64,000 nucleotides of DNA from Daphnia pulex (taxonomy: Eukaryota > Arthropoda > Branchiopoda > Diplostraca > Daphniidae): the NCBI RefSeq assembly GCF_021134715.1, contig NC_060025.1, positions 8,804,001 through 8,868,000 on the forward strand. Direction: 5' to 3'. The notes below the pieces were generated by a model. It had not been told where the DNA came from, did not search any database, and worked only from the letters and a program-made list of their open reading frames with translations. A program made the translations under genes and the position numbers. Shown piece by piece: positions 1-11,255 of the stretch. How positions within the stretch are numbered: the first letter of the stretch is position 1; each line of letters starts with the position of its first letter.

Positions 1-189
1 CTCATCAACCTCATTCCTGAAATTATTTCAATTACAAAAAAACAATTTACTTTCAACTGAATGGCATGTGCCAAGCGTCACGACTTACTCATTTAGATTC
101 GGTTCTGCCTCGAATGGTTCCACTTCCAACCTTGGACTATCCTTCTCCTTGTCTTCACGACGTCTGTTGCGGCTAATAAATCCACCCAT
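1..189 (-). CDS. 5' end of an unrecognised, probably myristoylated protein (partial)
   Basis: Two exons can be read on the minus strand. The first (189 to 89) starts MGGFISRNRRRED and ends at a GTAAGT donor. The second (16 to 1) follows a good acceptor (AATAATTTCAG) in the matching phase and runs off the left edge. The N-terminus fits the N-myristoylation consensus MGxxxS and is followed by a basic then acidic, hydrophilic stretch, so a membrane-attached cytoplasmic protein is plausible. A non-coding 5' exon is likely at 190-288, with an intron to a GTAAGT donor near 495. Only about 39 residues are visible and I do not recognise the family; Lunapark, which also starts MGG, does not match beyond the first residues. 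Confidence 0.5.
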
Positions 190-1057
190 AATTGATCTAA
201 ACAAAATTGCCGCCAACTCACAAATGTTTACAACTGAAGATAAACGAAACAATCGACGAGAAACTTGTTTTTACTCTTTTTGCGGTGACTGAAATGATGA
301 GATAAGTGAATGTTCTCCAACCGCTGATGAATCAACTTCCAACTGATGCAGAGGGCAAGATCCAACGATGACAACGGCACAGAGCACGAAGCTCAACTGT
401 GAATTGAATTTGCTATATAGCTTTAAGCAGCTAAGTCGGAGGAAGACAGCCGGTTTAAGTTACACAAGGTGTAAAAGAAAGAGAAATCAACTTACCGAAA
501 CGTACGTGGTTCTCATAACAATGCCTCAGTTGAAAACGGGTTTTTAAAATACACACACACAAATTTAGACTGGTTTTCTACTATGTTATGTACTACCAAC
601 GTTGAAATGAATCCCTGTTGACTTTTACGGGGTCATTTTTATACATATTCTTCAACGGGATATTCGACGTTTTAAATCGTATGAGTTCTAGTTAGCGATG
701 CGTATGTGTTTTGACGGTCATTTCGTTTATTGATTTCCTAGAAATAGGCGTCATGCCACTTTCCGTTTCTGGTGAATTAAGATGAGATTGCACGTACTCC
801 ATGTACTTAACATACGAATCAATAGCCAAAATAATGTGCACAGATTAATTTAGGCACGTTATCAGCATAACTGGACAAACAAGGAAATCAAGATTTGAGT
901 TTTCCCACAATTTTTTCGCTGGAAGTAAATGATATTGGCAACGTTCGAAAAATGAAATGTGTCAGTGTCGTCAGCTTCTTTTTGATTTCCTTTTTTTGAT
1001 CTTTATTTGTCTTTGCAATTTTAACCGGTGAATAATATCTCTTAGCTATTATCAAAG
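190..1057. other. Divergent upstream region, no coding gene seen
   Basis: This holds the probable 5' UTR of the minus-strand gene at the left edge (exon 190-288, then an intron to about 495) and AT-rich spacer up to the PREB start. The small open frame at 888-1070 on the minus strand is low complexity and overlaps the PREB start. I see no RNA gene or repeat. Confidence 0.4.
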
Positions 1058-2877
1058 ATGGGCTCTGCACAAGAAATAAGAGGAGATCCAGCTGCTAAAG
1101 TGAATTTTCCTCTCTATGCGGTGGAAATGTTAACCGACCGACATTTTGTTGTAGCCGGTGGAGGTGGAGCAGCCAAAACAGGAGTTTCAAATGGATTTGT
1201 ATGTTCAGAGAATGATGAAAAACTTACTAGAATGTGAATTAATTACAATATTTCAATGTATTTAGGCAACTTATCAGTTAACCTTTAATGGGGAACAGTG
1301 TGTAGCCACTCAAGTCGGGAAACATGATACTGGAAGTCGGGCAGTAATGAATTGTGCTACCTATGAGGATAACAAATCCAAAAGTAAGAAAATTTACTTT
1401 GTGGCTGGTCTTGATGATCACTCACAGCTTTACTATATCAACAAAAAATTTGAGATTGCACGAAGTTACAGTTACAGCGATCAAAATGAAAATGGTAACC
1501 TTTACATCATATCAAGCATTTTTACATGTATTTTAATATTTGTTTTTCTTGTCTTTAAAGAAAAGTCTCCTGATAACTCTGTTAGAAAAAGAAAACCTTC
1601 TGAAAATAAAGAAAATGATGTTGATTCCAGCAAATCACCAGAGTCTCTTCGTAAAGGATTACTCAGCCAGAGAAGATTAAGAATGTTAGCCCATCCAATG
1701 GATAGTGTCAAAACTGATTTAGGGTAAATCATTCTCTTTCATGTGTTTCTGAGGGTTTTCTTACTTAGTAAATTTTGAAATTTAGCCCACTAGAAGAGTC
1801 ATTCCAAAAAGTGGTTAGAATCAGTTCAAGTGGCAAGTTATTGGCCACTGGTGGATGTGATGGTTACATTCGTCTGTGGCAGTTTCCAACACTGAAACCC
1901 TTGAGGGATATAAAAGCCCATGAAAAAGAAGTGGATGATATTGATTTTAGCCCTGATAGTCAAAAGGTAAAACTATAATCGGATCTGTTCTGCAAACGGG
2001 ACTGAATTTTAATGTATTTTTTAATGTGTTGCAGATTGTAAGCGTATCCAAGGATGGTTGTGCTTTTGTTTGGAACAGTAAAGATGGTAACAAGCTTTGC
2101 CAGCTTGAATGGACACCTCCCGATAATGCCAAGTACCTTTTCAAACGATGCAGGTTAGTTTTAAACACATTTTGGTGATTGTTAGTTAAGGAAAATGTAA
2201 TAATCTTCCTTTAATTTGGTGCCAGATTTTCGGTCGGCGAAGGAGATGGCCAACGACCGCGGCTTTTTACTATCACTAACCCGATCAAATCTAAGCTACC
2301 CAGTTTTCTTCAATTATGGGACACATCCAGTTTTTTGCTGATCAAAAGTGTCGCCTATAATTCGTCACCTATTTCTGCCCTAGCGACGAGCCCGTGTGGA
2401 AAATTTGTGGCCATTGGCTCCATGTTCGGCGGATCTATTGATATTTATACTGCCTTTAACTTGCAGGTAATTGAATCAAATGACAAACTCGAAATCAGCC
2501 TAAAGTTACCTTTTTTTTGTTTAATTATTTTGTAATAGCTGGTCAAACGCGTCGAAAATGCTCATTCAAATTTTATTACGGGTGTGGCTTTTGTTCCTTG
2601 CCACACAGAAGTTGGTCAAAACATAACAGGACTTAGTGAAGGAGCTGTTATTAGCATTTCTGTCGACAACCAGGTAAAGGAATTCACTTTAATCCAATCA
2701 TTTCAGTTACTTTAAAGCACACAAAATAATATTTTATCTGACCCGTTTTTGGAAAAATAGATCCGTGTTCACCGAATACCACACCGGCGAAATTTACTTC
2801 CTCTTTGGGCAGCTTTGCTCATTATAGTTATTGTCGTTTGCCTGGCTTTCTCTGTCTGTAGCTACCTGGGTCTTTAA
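1058..2877 (+). CDS. PREB: PREB / SEC12 guanine nucleotide exchange factor for SAR1
   Basis: Eight exons (1058-1198, 1266-1494, 1561-1723, 1786-1966, 2035-2153, 2226-2466, 2539-2673, 2761-2877) join in frame to 441 residues; human PREB has 417. The family activates SAR1 at the ER to start COPII vesicle budding. Seen here: an N-terminal FPLYAVEM followed by the glycine loop AGGGGAAKTG (residues 33-42), which matches the K-loop region of SEC12 proteins; WD-repeat strands such as LLATGGCDGYIRLWQF and AFVWN; and one C-terminal membrane segment (about 415-433) with a very short lumenal tail, as expected for a type II ER protein. The start is the first ATG in frame and aligns with the human N-terminus. 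The next gene, on the same strand, starts about 290 bases downstream. Confidence 0.95.
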
Positions 2878-3166
2878 ATTAAGATAAACTCAGAAAAAAA
2901 AAATGAATAACCAAAAATCTTGAAACGAAAAAAATATTACACTCGCTATCCATCACCATAACGACTATTACCTATCTTATCGCCAACGTGGCATGACCAA
3001 CTAGGCTCTGTGTGTTCATCTAGGCTATTAGAATGATAAAGACTAATCGCACCTATGTAAGATTAAGATACAGTTGAATTTTTACGAGTAAGTGCGAAAG
3101 ACCATTACTTTTTTCATCCGTCAGCTGAAACTAATCCATTCCTCTGCAGAATACTTTGGAGGAAAC

Positions 3167-5062
3167 ATGGCAGATCAACGTCAGTCAAGAAACAACGATT
3201 ATTTAGATATCCCAGGAGAAGTTTTTATTATGAAAAACCTGTCTTCATTTCGTCAAATTTCAGGTGATGCATCGGTAGTGACCGTGTCCGGCTCCCAAGG
3301 GTTCATCCCACCACCTATTGTACTCCAGCGATCGCCACCTTCTTACAACGAAGCCTCAGATTCTCGACCGGTAGCAGTTCTGGATGGATACGTTCCAGCT
3401 GCTGGGCAAGGTGTCAAACCCAAAACACCACAACAACCTCCGGCTGTAGCTGGACCATCTACCGAACCCGAGTATGAAAGTAACATTTCGTCCAATGCAT
3501 TCGATGAATTCATCATCGAAGGTTACGAAAACGTCACGAATGAACCAAGTCAGTGTACAACTTAATTATTTTTCTATTTTATCGTTTTTGTGTTGTAATT
3601 TTTCATGATTATTTCACAATGGCAGACATGTGTTTATTCATTTGCCGTTAACACATGCCATCGTTATCTTTGGATGAAATATCTTGAACTGAAAGATTAA
3701 AAAAAAAACCGTGTTTGAATCGGGTTCAAACTTGTTCGTGGAATTTATTTTATTGCAGCCGTCATTAAGCCGCCGCCACTGGAGCTGCTCCGAGGAGATG
3801 AAAACTCTTCGTCCAGACGTGGAAATGCTTCCGTGCCCAATATCGATGACCTGGCTGCAAGGGATGCCGTCCTTTCTTATGTCTCCAATAACCACTGTTG
3901 GGGATTGGCTTGTGCCCGAGAAATGACAATTATGGACATTACAGCTTCTTCCGCATTTCACGTAAATGATTTAAATCAAATATTGACTGAAACGTCTTAA
4001 TAATAACTATCGTTTCTTTGCAGTACAACTTGGAAACTTGCACGGAAAAGAGGACTGCAGTGTGGATTCACGAGCCTTACACTGGCCAAGTGATCGATTC
4101 GGCTGATCGAGGACCTTCGCCGAAACCCTGGGATGTTCTCGTAGTTCCTCCTAATCCTTACAGGGTAAGGATTGAACCTTTTTTTTCTATTCAATCGACA
4201 ATGAATGAAAGAAATCTGATTTTTAGGAAGGCCAAGTAGTTGTAGAAGTTCCTCATTCTGCCCGGATCGTTAACTGCTACGATTGTGCCACCATGGGAAG
4301 AAGAAGGTGCTGGAGCTGCTTCGGCAATGGAGAGGTAATTTCAAACTATCGATTACTTAGAAACCACATCATACTGAACCGGTTATTGAACAGATTCGAT
4401 GCAACGCTTGCAATGGAACGGGAAAGATACTGGAACTGGAATCCGGAAGTGAAACTCAAAGAATCAACGTTCCGCCTGGACCCAAGGCTTGTTATCAATG
4501 CGGCGGAGGAGGCCAGCGTCGTTGTGTCGTTTGCTTGGGACCTGGCCAACTTCCGTGCAAGACTTGCCTAGCCCGCGGCCAGCTCAAACTTTCACTTCAG
4601 TTGACCGTGTCTTGGAAAATGTACAAGTCGGATCGCGTTGTGGAACGTACGGCTGTGCCGGAGGTCCTGATCCGCTCTGTCCAGGGCCGGGTCGCCTTTG
4701 ATGAAGAGAAAGCTGCCGTCTGGCCAATCAATTTCTTCCCGGATGAAGCAGTCAATCACGCCTCACGTGAACTGTTAGATGAACACCGGGCCCGTTTCTC
4801 AGCTGAGAAAACTATAGCTCAGGTACGTTAACACAATTACCTCATTTTCTGACTTGTAATAATTCTAACTTAGTTAAATGTTAACCGTAATGTTTAGCGT
4901 CAATCTGTGAGAATGGTTCCAGTCCATCAAGTGGCTTACGTTTGGCGCAACTACCGTGGATTCTACTACATCTACGGTCACGACAACCTCGTCTATTTCC
5001 CCGACTACCCACAGAAAACCTGTTGCGGATTGACCGAAATATTGACGTGCAGTATCCAATAG
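3167..5062 (+). CDS. SSUH2: SSUH2-like protein with DnaJ-type CxxCxGxG zinc motifs
   Basis: Six exons (3167-3548, 3759-3961, 4024-4164, 4227-4334, 4394-4822, 4898-5062) give 475 residues. The conserved body begins near TVIKPPPLELLRG and contains CYDC (259-262), CWSCFGNG (270-), CNACNGTG (281-), CYQCGGGG, CVVCLGPG and CKTC. These cysteine-glycine repeats resemble the DnaJ zinc domain and are the hallmark of the SSUH2/ssu-2 family, whose biochemical role is poorly known. The N-terminal 130 residues are disordered and carry a PPSY motif, a possible WW-domain ligand. I start at 3167 (ACATGG context). The frame is open further upstream, but a CTCTGCAG acceptor at 3149 suggests that part is a 5' UTR intron. 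The exon 1 donor (GTCAGT at 3549) is inferred from phase. Confidence 0.9.
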
Positions 5063-5522
5063 TAAGTCGATTTAACCTTAAATGGGCTATGCAGTTATTA
5101 TTTTTGGATAAGGGATTCACAGCATTGTTCTGGTCCCCTTCCAGTGAGAATTAACTTTCGTGGTTTAATTTTTCATGACCACGCTCATTTACTGTTGATA
5201 TACCCTAACCGAATGTGTGTGTGAATTAATATAAACTGAATTATCATTAATTTCTTTTTATCTTCCTCAGTATTTTTCTTCTTGTAATCTTGGGTGCGGC
5301 TAATACAATTTCTTATTTTAATCTGAAACACAAGACAACAGGGAAACTGAAGGAAATAAAAGTAAACCGAACGGAACCTGGAGGAGGAGGAGGAGAGGGT
5401 GTGGGAGGGATGTTGCATGTGAAATTAATTTTAACTTTGTTTAAACTCAATTGAATTGAAATATCGAGAGCACAACTGGAACGTTGGGCCGGCATCCGAA
5501 GAGCTCCTCCTTAAAATTGTAT
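5063..5522. other. Convergent 3' ends of SSUH2 and FAF1
   Basis: The spacer between two converging stop codons. It holds a short purine run of GGA repeats near 5381-5398 and AT-rich sequence expected of 3' UTRs. No additional gene is seen. Confidence 0.5.
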
Positions 5523-8207
5523 TCACCGCTCTTCGATGATGAGCGTTTCCTGTGGCACCAACTTGAGTTGACGCAGAGTCTCCGTCAAATCGACGGCTGT
5601 GAGCTGCAAGAAATTTACAACAAATGGAAACAGGTACGTTAATAGTCAGAAACCAAAGAAATGCAGTCAAATAATTTACATCTTTGCGCGGCCAACTGGA
5701 TAGGACTTTGTACTCGCTGTGGGGAAAACCTTCAACGAGTAGGTAATCTAGCAGGACTTGTAAAGGTTCATCGGCCAAAAACCGGCGGGTGGACGTTTTC
5801 CCTTCGGGTAGACGGAAGCGAATACATGTAGTACTTCCAGCAGGTTGGTCGGCAGGAGGCTCTGCTGGCAATCGCTTCAGGACTTCCTGTCTCAGCATTT
5901 CCTTTTGTTGCTGGGTGATTTCAATTAATCTCTTCTCTTGTTCCTGTTTCACACGTTGTTCCTCCTCTTGTCGCTGCTTAACTGCTTCTCCTTGTCGTTT
6001 CAACTCTTCTTTGGCTCTACAGGTCACAATGAATTATGTAGGAGAATGAATCAGGTTAAAAATTCAAGACATACCGATCGGCTTCTAAAGACAGCTGGTA
6101 GGCTTCATCTTGCTCTCGTTTAACCGTCTCTCTTGCCGAACGCTCTTCTTCCTCGGCTATTTCCACCCGCTGTTGTTCGCTAAACATTTCGACGGCGTGA
6201 AGTAACTGTGTCATCATTTCGTCCACGTTGAGGCTGCCTGGAATCATGGCCAGGACTTCGTTCGTGGCGCGACTACGGGTCACAATTAGCAACAGGGGCA
6301 ACTTATCCACTTCGAAATTCCTGAGCGTCCTAGAAGCCAGACTATCAAAGTGTCGGGCAATAGTATTCAATAACCTGTAGGAAAATAGCACAATGAAAAA
6401 GTAAGTTATGCAATCATTGAATAAGTTCGTCTATTGAAAAAAAGTTTACATACCGTTGTCGATTAGAGGTAGCTGTCAGATCCCAACCCCAGAGAATAAA
6501 GTTGGCCGTGAGGAAAGATGCGATAGATTCGGAACAAAGGACTTGCGTGCAAAAGACGTTGCTCGAGACGGAACCATCGTGATGCAAGTATACAGCAAGT
6601 AGCTTTCTCTGTTATTAAAAAAAAAGAGGGTTTTTAAGACGATTAGGAAATAGTTAAGCTATGTCTGGTATAAATACATCGCGGGCTGGCTGATGACAGG
6701 CTTCTTTCATGGCATCGTCTAGCGAACCGGGGAAGAACATTGGGTGACATGGTCCGTAACGATGTGCAAACCCCTCGGCGAAGAGGATAGCTGCCATCGC
6801 TTCATCCTCAATCCCTTCCGGCACTGATTTACAAAAAAGGATTTACGTAAATTTCAAAAGAATTTCGACATTGTTTTTTAAACTTTTGTCCTTACTCAGC
6901 GGCTGTGGGCGAGAGGGTGTCAATTCACGAAGAAACATGTCTTCCATCACGACGTCTGATGCGTCTTCGTACTCGTCCGCTGTGCTCCCATCATCCGAGA
7001 GAGGTTCACTGTTACTGCCTCCTGGTATAGGTACTACTTCTGGTGGGCGATTCACTTCTTTAACCAATTCCTTGACAGTTAGGTCATGAACTAAACTGAT
7101 ACCAGACGCTCCTAATATCACCTGATAAATAAGAATAGCCAACTCCGTTACTAACTGAAAATGAGAATTCCTCACAGGGTCAACTTACATCGTCTGTTAG
7201 TTGTGATGGCCAACCACTCCAAGACTGATTGCGTACAGGGATGTTGGTCAGATCCGATACATCACGCTTGACTTCTAATAATGTCTTTGTTCCAGGGAAA
7301 TTGACTATATGTGGCCGATTGTGCGTAACGTCATAAATGTTAAGACTGTAGGTTTGGGTCATTCGAGAAACACTCCTTAATGATCAAATAAAATCTAATT
7401 GTTACTTTAAATCTTAGAATTTGGATTAAGTTTAACATACTCTTCAGTAGCAGCATCTCTATCATCTGAATTTATGGACAAGTACAAGGTATTCTGTTTT
7501 GGAAGATGAAGGGTTTCCAAAATAGTAGTATCCCTGGGTTGCCTGTCTAGTTTCCAACCTGACAATTCCAGTTTACAGACTGGTATGTCAAGTTCTGAGC
7601 TCACCAAAGTCTTGATCATGCTGACAGCTTCAGTTTCTGGGATCTGGATGAGAGAGAACATTGAAAAATTATACTTCAAAAGGAAATGTTGCCAGTTTTT
7701 ACCGCAATATTGGTTGTCTTATCATTTAAAACAATAGAGAAGTTGAGTATTCTTGTTCGTCTTGGGAGAAATTCTCTGCTCATGGACGCTAAAGGTGCTG
7801 GTTGCAACAATTGAGCTAAATTGGGTGGTAAGGAGGGAGGTCTGGTAGCTTGAAATCCTGAGGATGAACTTGTTTCACCTATCACCTGGACACTATCATC
7901 CAATAGAGGCATTGACGGCAACTCTTGACTGCCCTGTGGGAGCACACGATACACAGCATCCTACAAGAAATTTTTCATTAGCCTGGGAGTTATTGCATAT
8001 TTTTAATTGATTTGTGTACCGATAAATCCCAGTTTGCATCTTCCAAGTGCATGAATGCTTCTCCCACATCTTCAATACCAGTACAAGCCTACATGTAGGT
8101 ACACAAGTTTTAATATCAGCCACCAAATAATAAAAATTCAATTTAAACCAACGAAATGTTTACAGTACCTGAAAATCGGCCAGAATTTCTTCTCGATTAA
8201 TGGACAT
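5523..8207 (-). CDS. FAF1: FAS-associated factor 1 (UBA-UBL-UAS-UBX protein)
   Basis: Eleven exons (8207-8169, 8088-8020, 7960-7703, 7643-7441, 7375-7189, 7121-6896, 6823-6678, 6608-6454, 6374-6075, 6016-5680, 5603-5523) join to 666 residues, near the human 650. FAF1 (Caspar in flies) links ubiquitinated substrates to p97/VCP and restrains NF-kB and death-receptor signalling. The domain order is intact: UBA (MSINREEILADFQACTGIED, 1-45), two ubiquitin-like domains, a thioredoxin-like UAS domain with FCTQVLCSESIASFL, a long charged coiled coil after KREQDEAYQLSLEADR, and a C-terminal UBX domain. The UBX p97-contact turn reads WPR (636-638) where many UBX proteins have FPR. The start aligns with the human N-terminus. 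It shares a short upstream region with the ZIP gene on the other strand. Confidence 0.95.
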
Positions 8208-9025
8208 CGTTTAACTCTCAACGTCAAACTTCAGAATGAAAATTACGTCGGGAATGTTTCCGACGGCAAAACGTTAGATAGCCCCAAACTCGGAGATTAA
8301 AGATATTACAATATTTCGTCGTTTCAAACGTTCAGAACGATTCGAATATTCGATAAAATCTGTGAACAAAAAAATATCAGCTGAATTTATGTTACACAAA
8401 AACCCCTAGTCACGATAGTCCGACGTATTCACTTATGTAACCGCTAGAGGGAATACTAAGCATGTTCTAAAGATCAAACAACAGATGGCGTGCAACCAGT
8501 TAGTGTTTGTTTTGTTATTGGCATTTTGACGTCCAAGGGTTAAATACTTTAGAATGGTTTAACATGGTATGGTGAAGTCGAATCGTGCTTAGCAGCCTTG
8601 AGAAACACAGCACGAGGCTCACGACTTCTTGTTGCTGGACCGGTATGATGAAGGTCATTAGTTCGTGAAATTTGTTTACAACTTGGTGCTAAAAAATTCG
8701 AAAGGTATTGACCTTGGTTCAAGACCGCTTTCGTGGCAGCTACGACGGTGTTATTCGCCTCGTCGTCAAGAACAGAAGATTACCTCACCGTCCGGTTAAC
8801 TTGACTCTGGTCTAGGACGATTTCCTCTGCCTTCGTATTACAACTCCGGTGGCGCCGATCTCAGTTTGTTTCTGGTTTCAACTTGACAAGAACCCACATA
8901 CAATACTGCCTGTGAGAATATTCATGAGAATGTAAGTATTACAATTTATAATAATATTCAAAGCAGAATTTGTATTTTTGTTCAAAAGCGAAAAGAACTA
9001 ATGTTTTTTTATGGTTGTAAATTAG
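8208..9025. other. Divergent promoter and 5' UTR between FAF1 and the ZIP gene
   Basis: A donor-like GTAAGT at about 8934 and an acceptor (GTAAATTAG) directly before the ZIP start at 9026 indicate a 5' UTR exon ending near 8933. Within 8566-8815 two stretches also look coding-like on the plus strand (about 8569-8642 reading WYGEVESCLAALR..., and about 8707-8814 reading FRGSYDGVIRLVV...), separated by a possible 64 base intron. They lack a clear ATG and I do not recognise them, so they may be UTR or a gene relic. Confidence 0.4.
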
Positions 9026-10771
9026 ATGGATACTAGAACAATAACAGCATTCCTCTTATTGATTGGATTGGTGTGGGGACTGAATGAGACGCAACTAGAT
9101 AATTCCACTCATCACTTTCTCCAAGAATCTCAGCTGGATGTTTTTACCGAAATTCTTACTCAGAAATATGCTGAAAGCAGTCAGCTTAAATTACCAGAGT
9201 TTACATCTCTCTGGGCTAATTTACTTGCAGTACACAATCAGACTTCAGCCAGTCCATCATTAGAATCTCTGTGCAACGAAACTTTGGTTCATTCACCCAT
9301 CTGCCAACTGTTCACTCGAGTAATTATGTTTTTCTAAAGAATTTGATTGCAAAAAACTTTCATTCTACTTTCTATCATTATAGTGCTCAGAACCCAAAGA
9401 GATATTTGAGCTGGTTAACAAGACACACTTGGACAAGGCTGGCCTGAAAGATGTATGCCCTTTAATACTTTATCAAATGGAATCTGGGGTTTGTCACCAG
9501 AATTCTAACAAAGTTAAATCCAACCAGCAACCAGAAATTAAATCATCAGAGGTTAACAAGAAACCCACTCCACACGAAGGTAAATAATTATGCAACCACT
9601 CAAAGAATATTTAATAATTTTTTTTTGTGTGTGCGTCTAGTGTGGGGATATGGTATCCTTTTCGTCACGCTCATTAGTTTGTGTTCATTGGTTGGCGTGT
9701 CCGTTCTGCCCTTAATGGGAAAAGCTTTCTATTCCAAACTGTTGACTGTGCTTATCGGTCTAGCCGTGGGTTCCCTATCTGGTAGCTCGGTTTTCCACCT
9801 GATCCCGCAGGCGTTCGGCCTGATGAACTCGGATCCAGATCACCATTATTTGCGGACATCAGTTTTACTCTTTTCTGGCGTCTGGCTCTTTTTCATGATC
9901 GAACGTTTCCTAAAAATTATCATGGACTGGAAAGAGAAGAAGAACCAGTTGAAACGAGTTGTCAGCAATCCAGTAGCAGCCTTGAGCCTTATTGCGGAAT
10001 CTCCCGGACCAGTTAGTGCACTCAGCGCGGATGTTGAGAAAATTTACGAGTCTCAAGAGCAAGTGATCAAAGCCTCATTTGGACATCAAGCGGTAAAATT
10101 CAAACTTTTCGAATTAAAATTTTGCGAAAATCATAATTTCACTTTTCGAAATTCAGAAACCACAACGAAGACATAGCCATGAGCGCATGATTCACTACAA
10201 ATCCGGCGAATCAGCCATCTCTTCTTTAGCATGGATGATCATCTTCGGTGATGGTTTCCACAATTTTATCGACGGACTTTCTTTGGGAGCCGCTTTCAAT
10301 GAGAGCATCCCTACTGGAATGAGTATATCATTGGCTGTCATGTGCGAAGAGTTACCACACGAATTAGGTAAATTTACACGAATTAGATAATTCCCTTATT
10401 TATTATTTGACTCATTTTGTTTCTCAATTAAAGGAGACTTTGCTGTTCTTTTGAGCGCTGGAATGACGATGCGTCAGGCATTGATCTATAATTTCCTTTC
10501 GGCCTGTACTTGCTATCTGGGCCTGGTTTGCGGTATCATTCTTGGGGAGTTCGAGGCTTCGCAGTATATTTTTGCCCTGGCCGGAGGCATGTTCCTTTAT
10601 ATAGCCCTGGTTGACATGATGCCCGAAATGAACGAAGTTGCGGAAGAAGCCAGCCGCGAATCTGTGCCCCAGGCACTCAAAGTATTGGTTTTGCAAAACA
10701 TTGGCATTTTAAGTGGCGTTGTCGCTCTTTATCTCCTGGCTAGATTCCAAGATCAGATTCGTTTCGTGTAA
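9026..10771 (+). CDS. ZIP8/ZIP14-like metal ion transporter (SLC39 family, LIV-1 subgroup)
   Basis: Five exons (9026-9319, 9384-9579, 9641-10092, 10157-10367, 10434-10771) give 496 residues; human ZIP14 has 492. The protein has a signal peptide (ITAFLLLIGLVWG), a cysteine-containing N-glycosylated ectodomain (NxS/T sites, C near the first membrane helix), then eight expected membrane helices. Helix IV carries HNFIDGLSLGA (349-) and helix V carries CEELPHELGDF (377-). Most LIV-1 members have HExPHE in helix V; the glutamate in the first position is the mark of ZIP8 and ZIP14, which move zinc, iron and manganese at the plasma membrane. The C-terminal half aligns closely with ZIP8 (ALAGGMFLYIALVDMMPEMN). 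The start is the ATG right after the 5' UTR acceptor. The cytoplasmic loop has only a short histidine cluster (RRHSHERMIH). Confidence 0.93.
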
Positions 10772-11249
10772 AGAAAACTATGTGCAAGTTAGTCACTCGT
10801 AAACTCTGACACTGCTCCCACCCTTAGCGACACCATTTGTCCTGATTGCGTTTTTTTTTAACTTAACAATCCAGGGTTTGGATAATGCTGAAAGCGAGCT
10901 AGTCACAGTACTATGATGACTTAATTATATAGGATAAAATTCTTGGGTTTTGTATCAACAAACAACTGATAGTTAATTGTTTGTTCTCACCAAAAAATAC
11001 TATTAAGTACTGCCGGGGTTAACCGGTTTTGTTAAATTAAGTAAAAACACTGTTGAACGATTTTTGAATTACGAAAGGAGACATTTATGTTCTTTATAGG
11101 CAAGGTACTGTATACAATTGCCATGATTATCTAATTCACTGCTGCCCACCATGTCACTTACAATATAGCGGGTTTTTTCTCAAAAGATATCGGTGAAGTG
11201 GCTGAAGCTAAGCCTTATGTTTACTGAGAATCATATTTGACTGTATATC

Positions 11250-11255
11250 AATAAA
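11250..11255 (+). terminator. Polyadenylation signal of the ZIP gene
   Basis: An AATAAA hexamer about 480 bases past the ZIP stop codon, in AT-rich sequence followed by a GT-rich stretch (GTGGATGTCGTGTGTTTTG). This is the first good signal after the gene. Confidence 0.55.

Noticed and set aside
3092-3166. N-terminal extension of the SSUH2 frame (MRKTITFFIRQ...)
   Set aside because: A good acceptor (CTCTGCAG) lies between this ATG and the ATG at 3167, so the extension is probably intronic; the ATG at 3167 has the better context.
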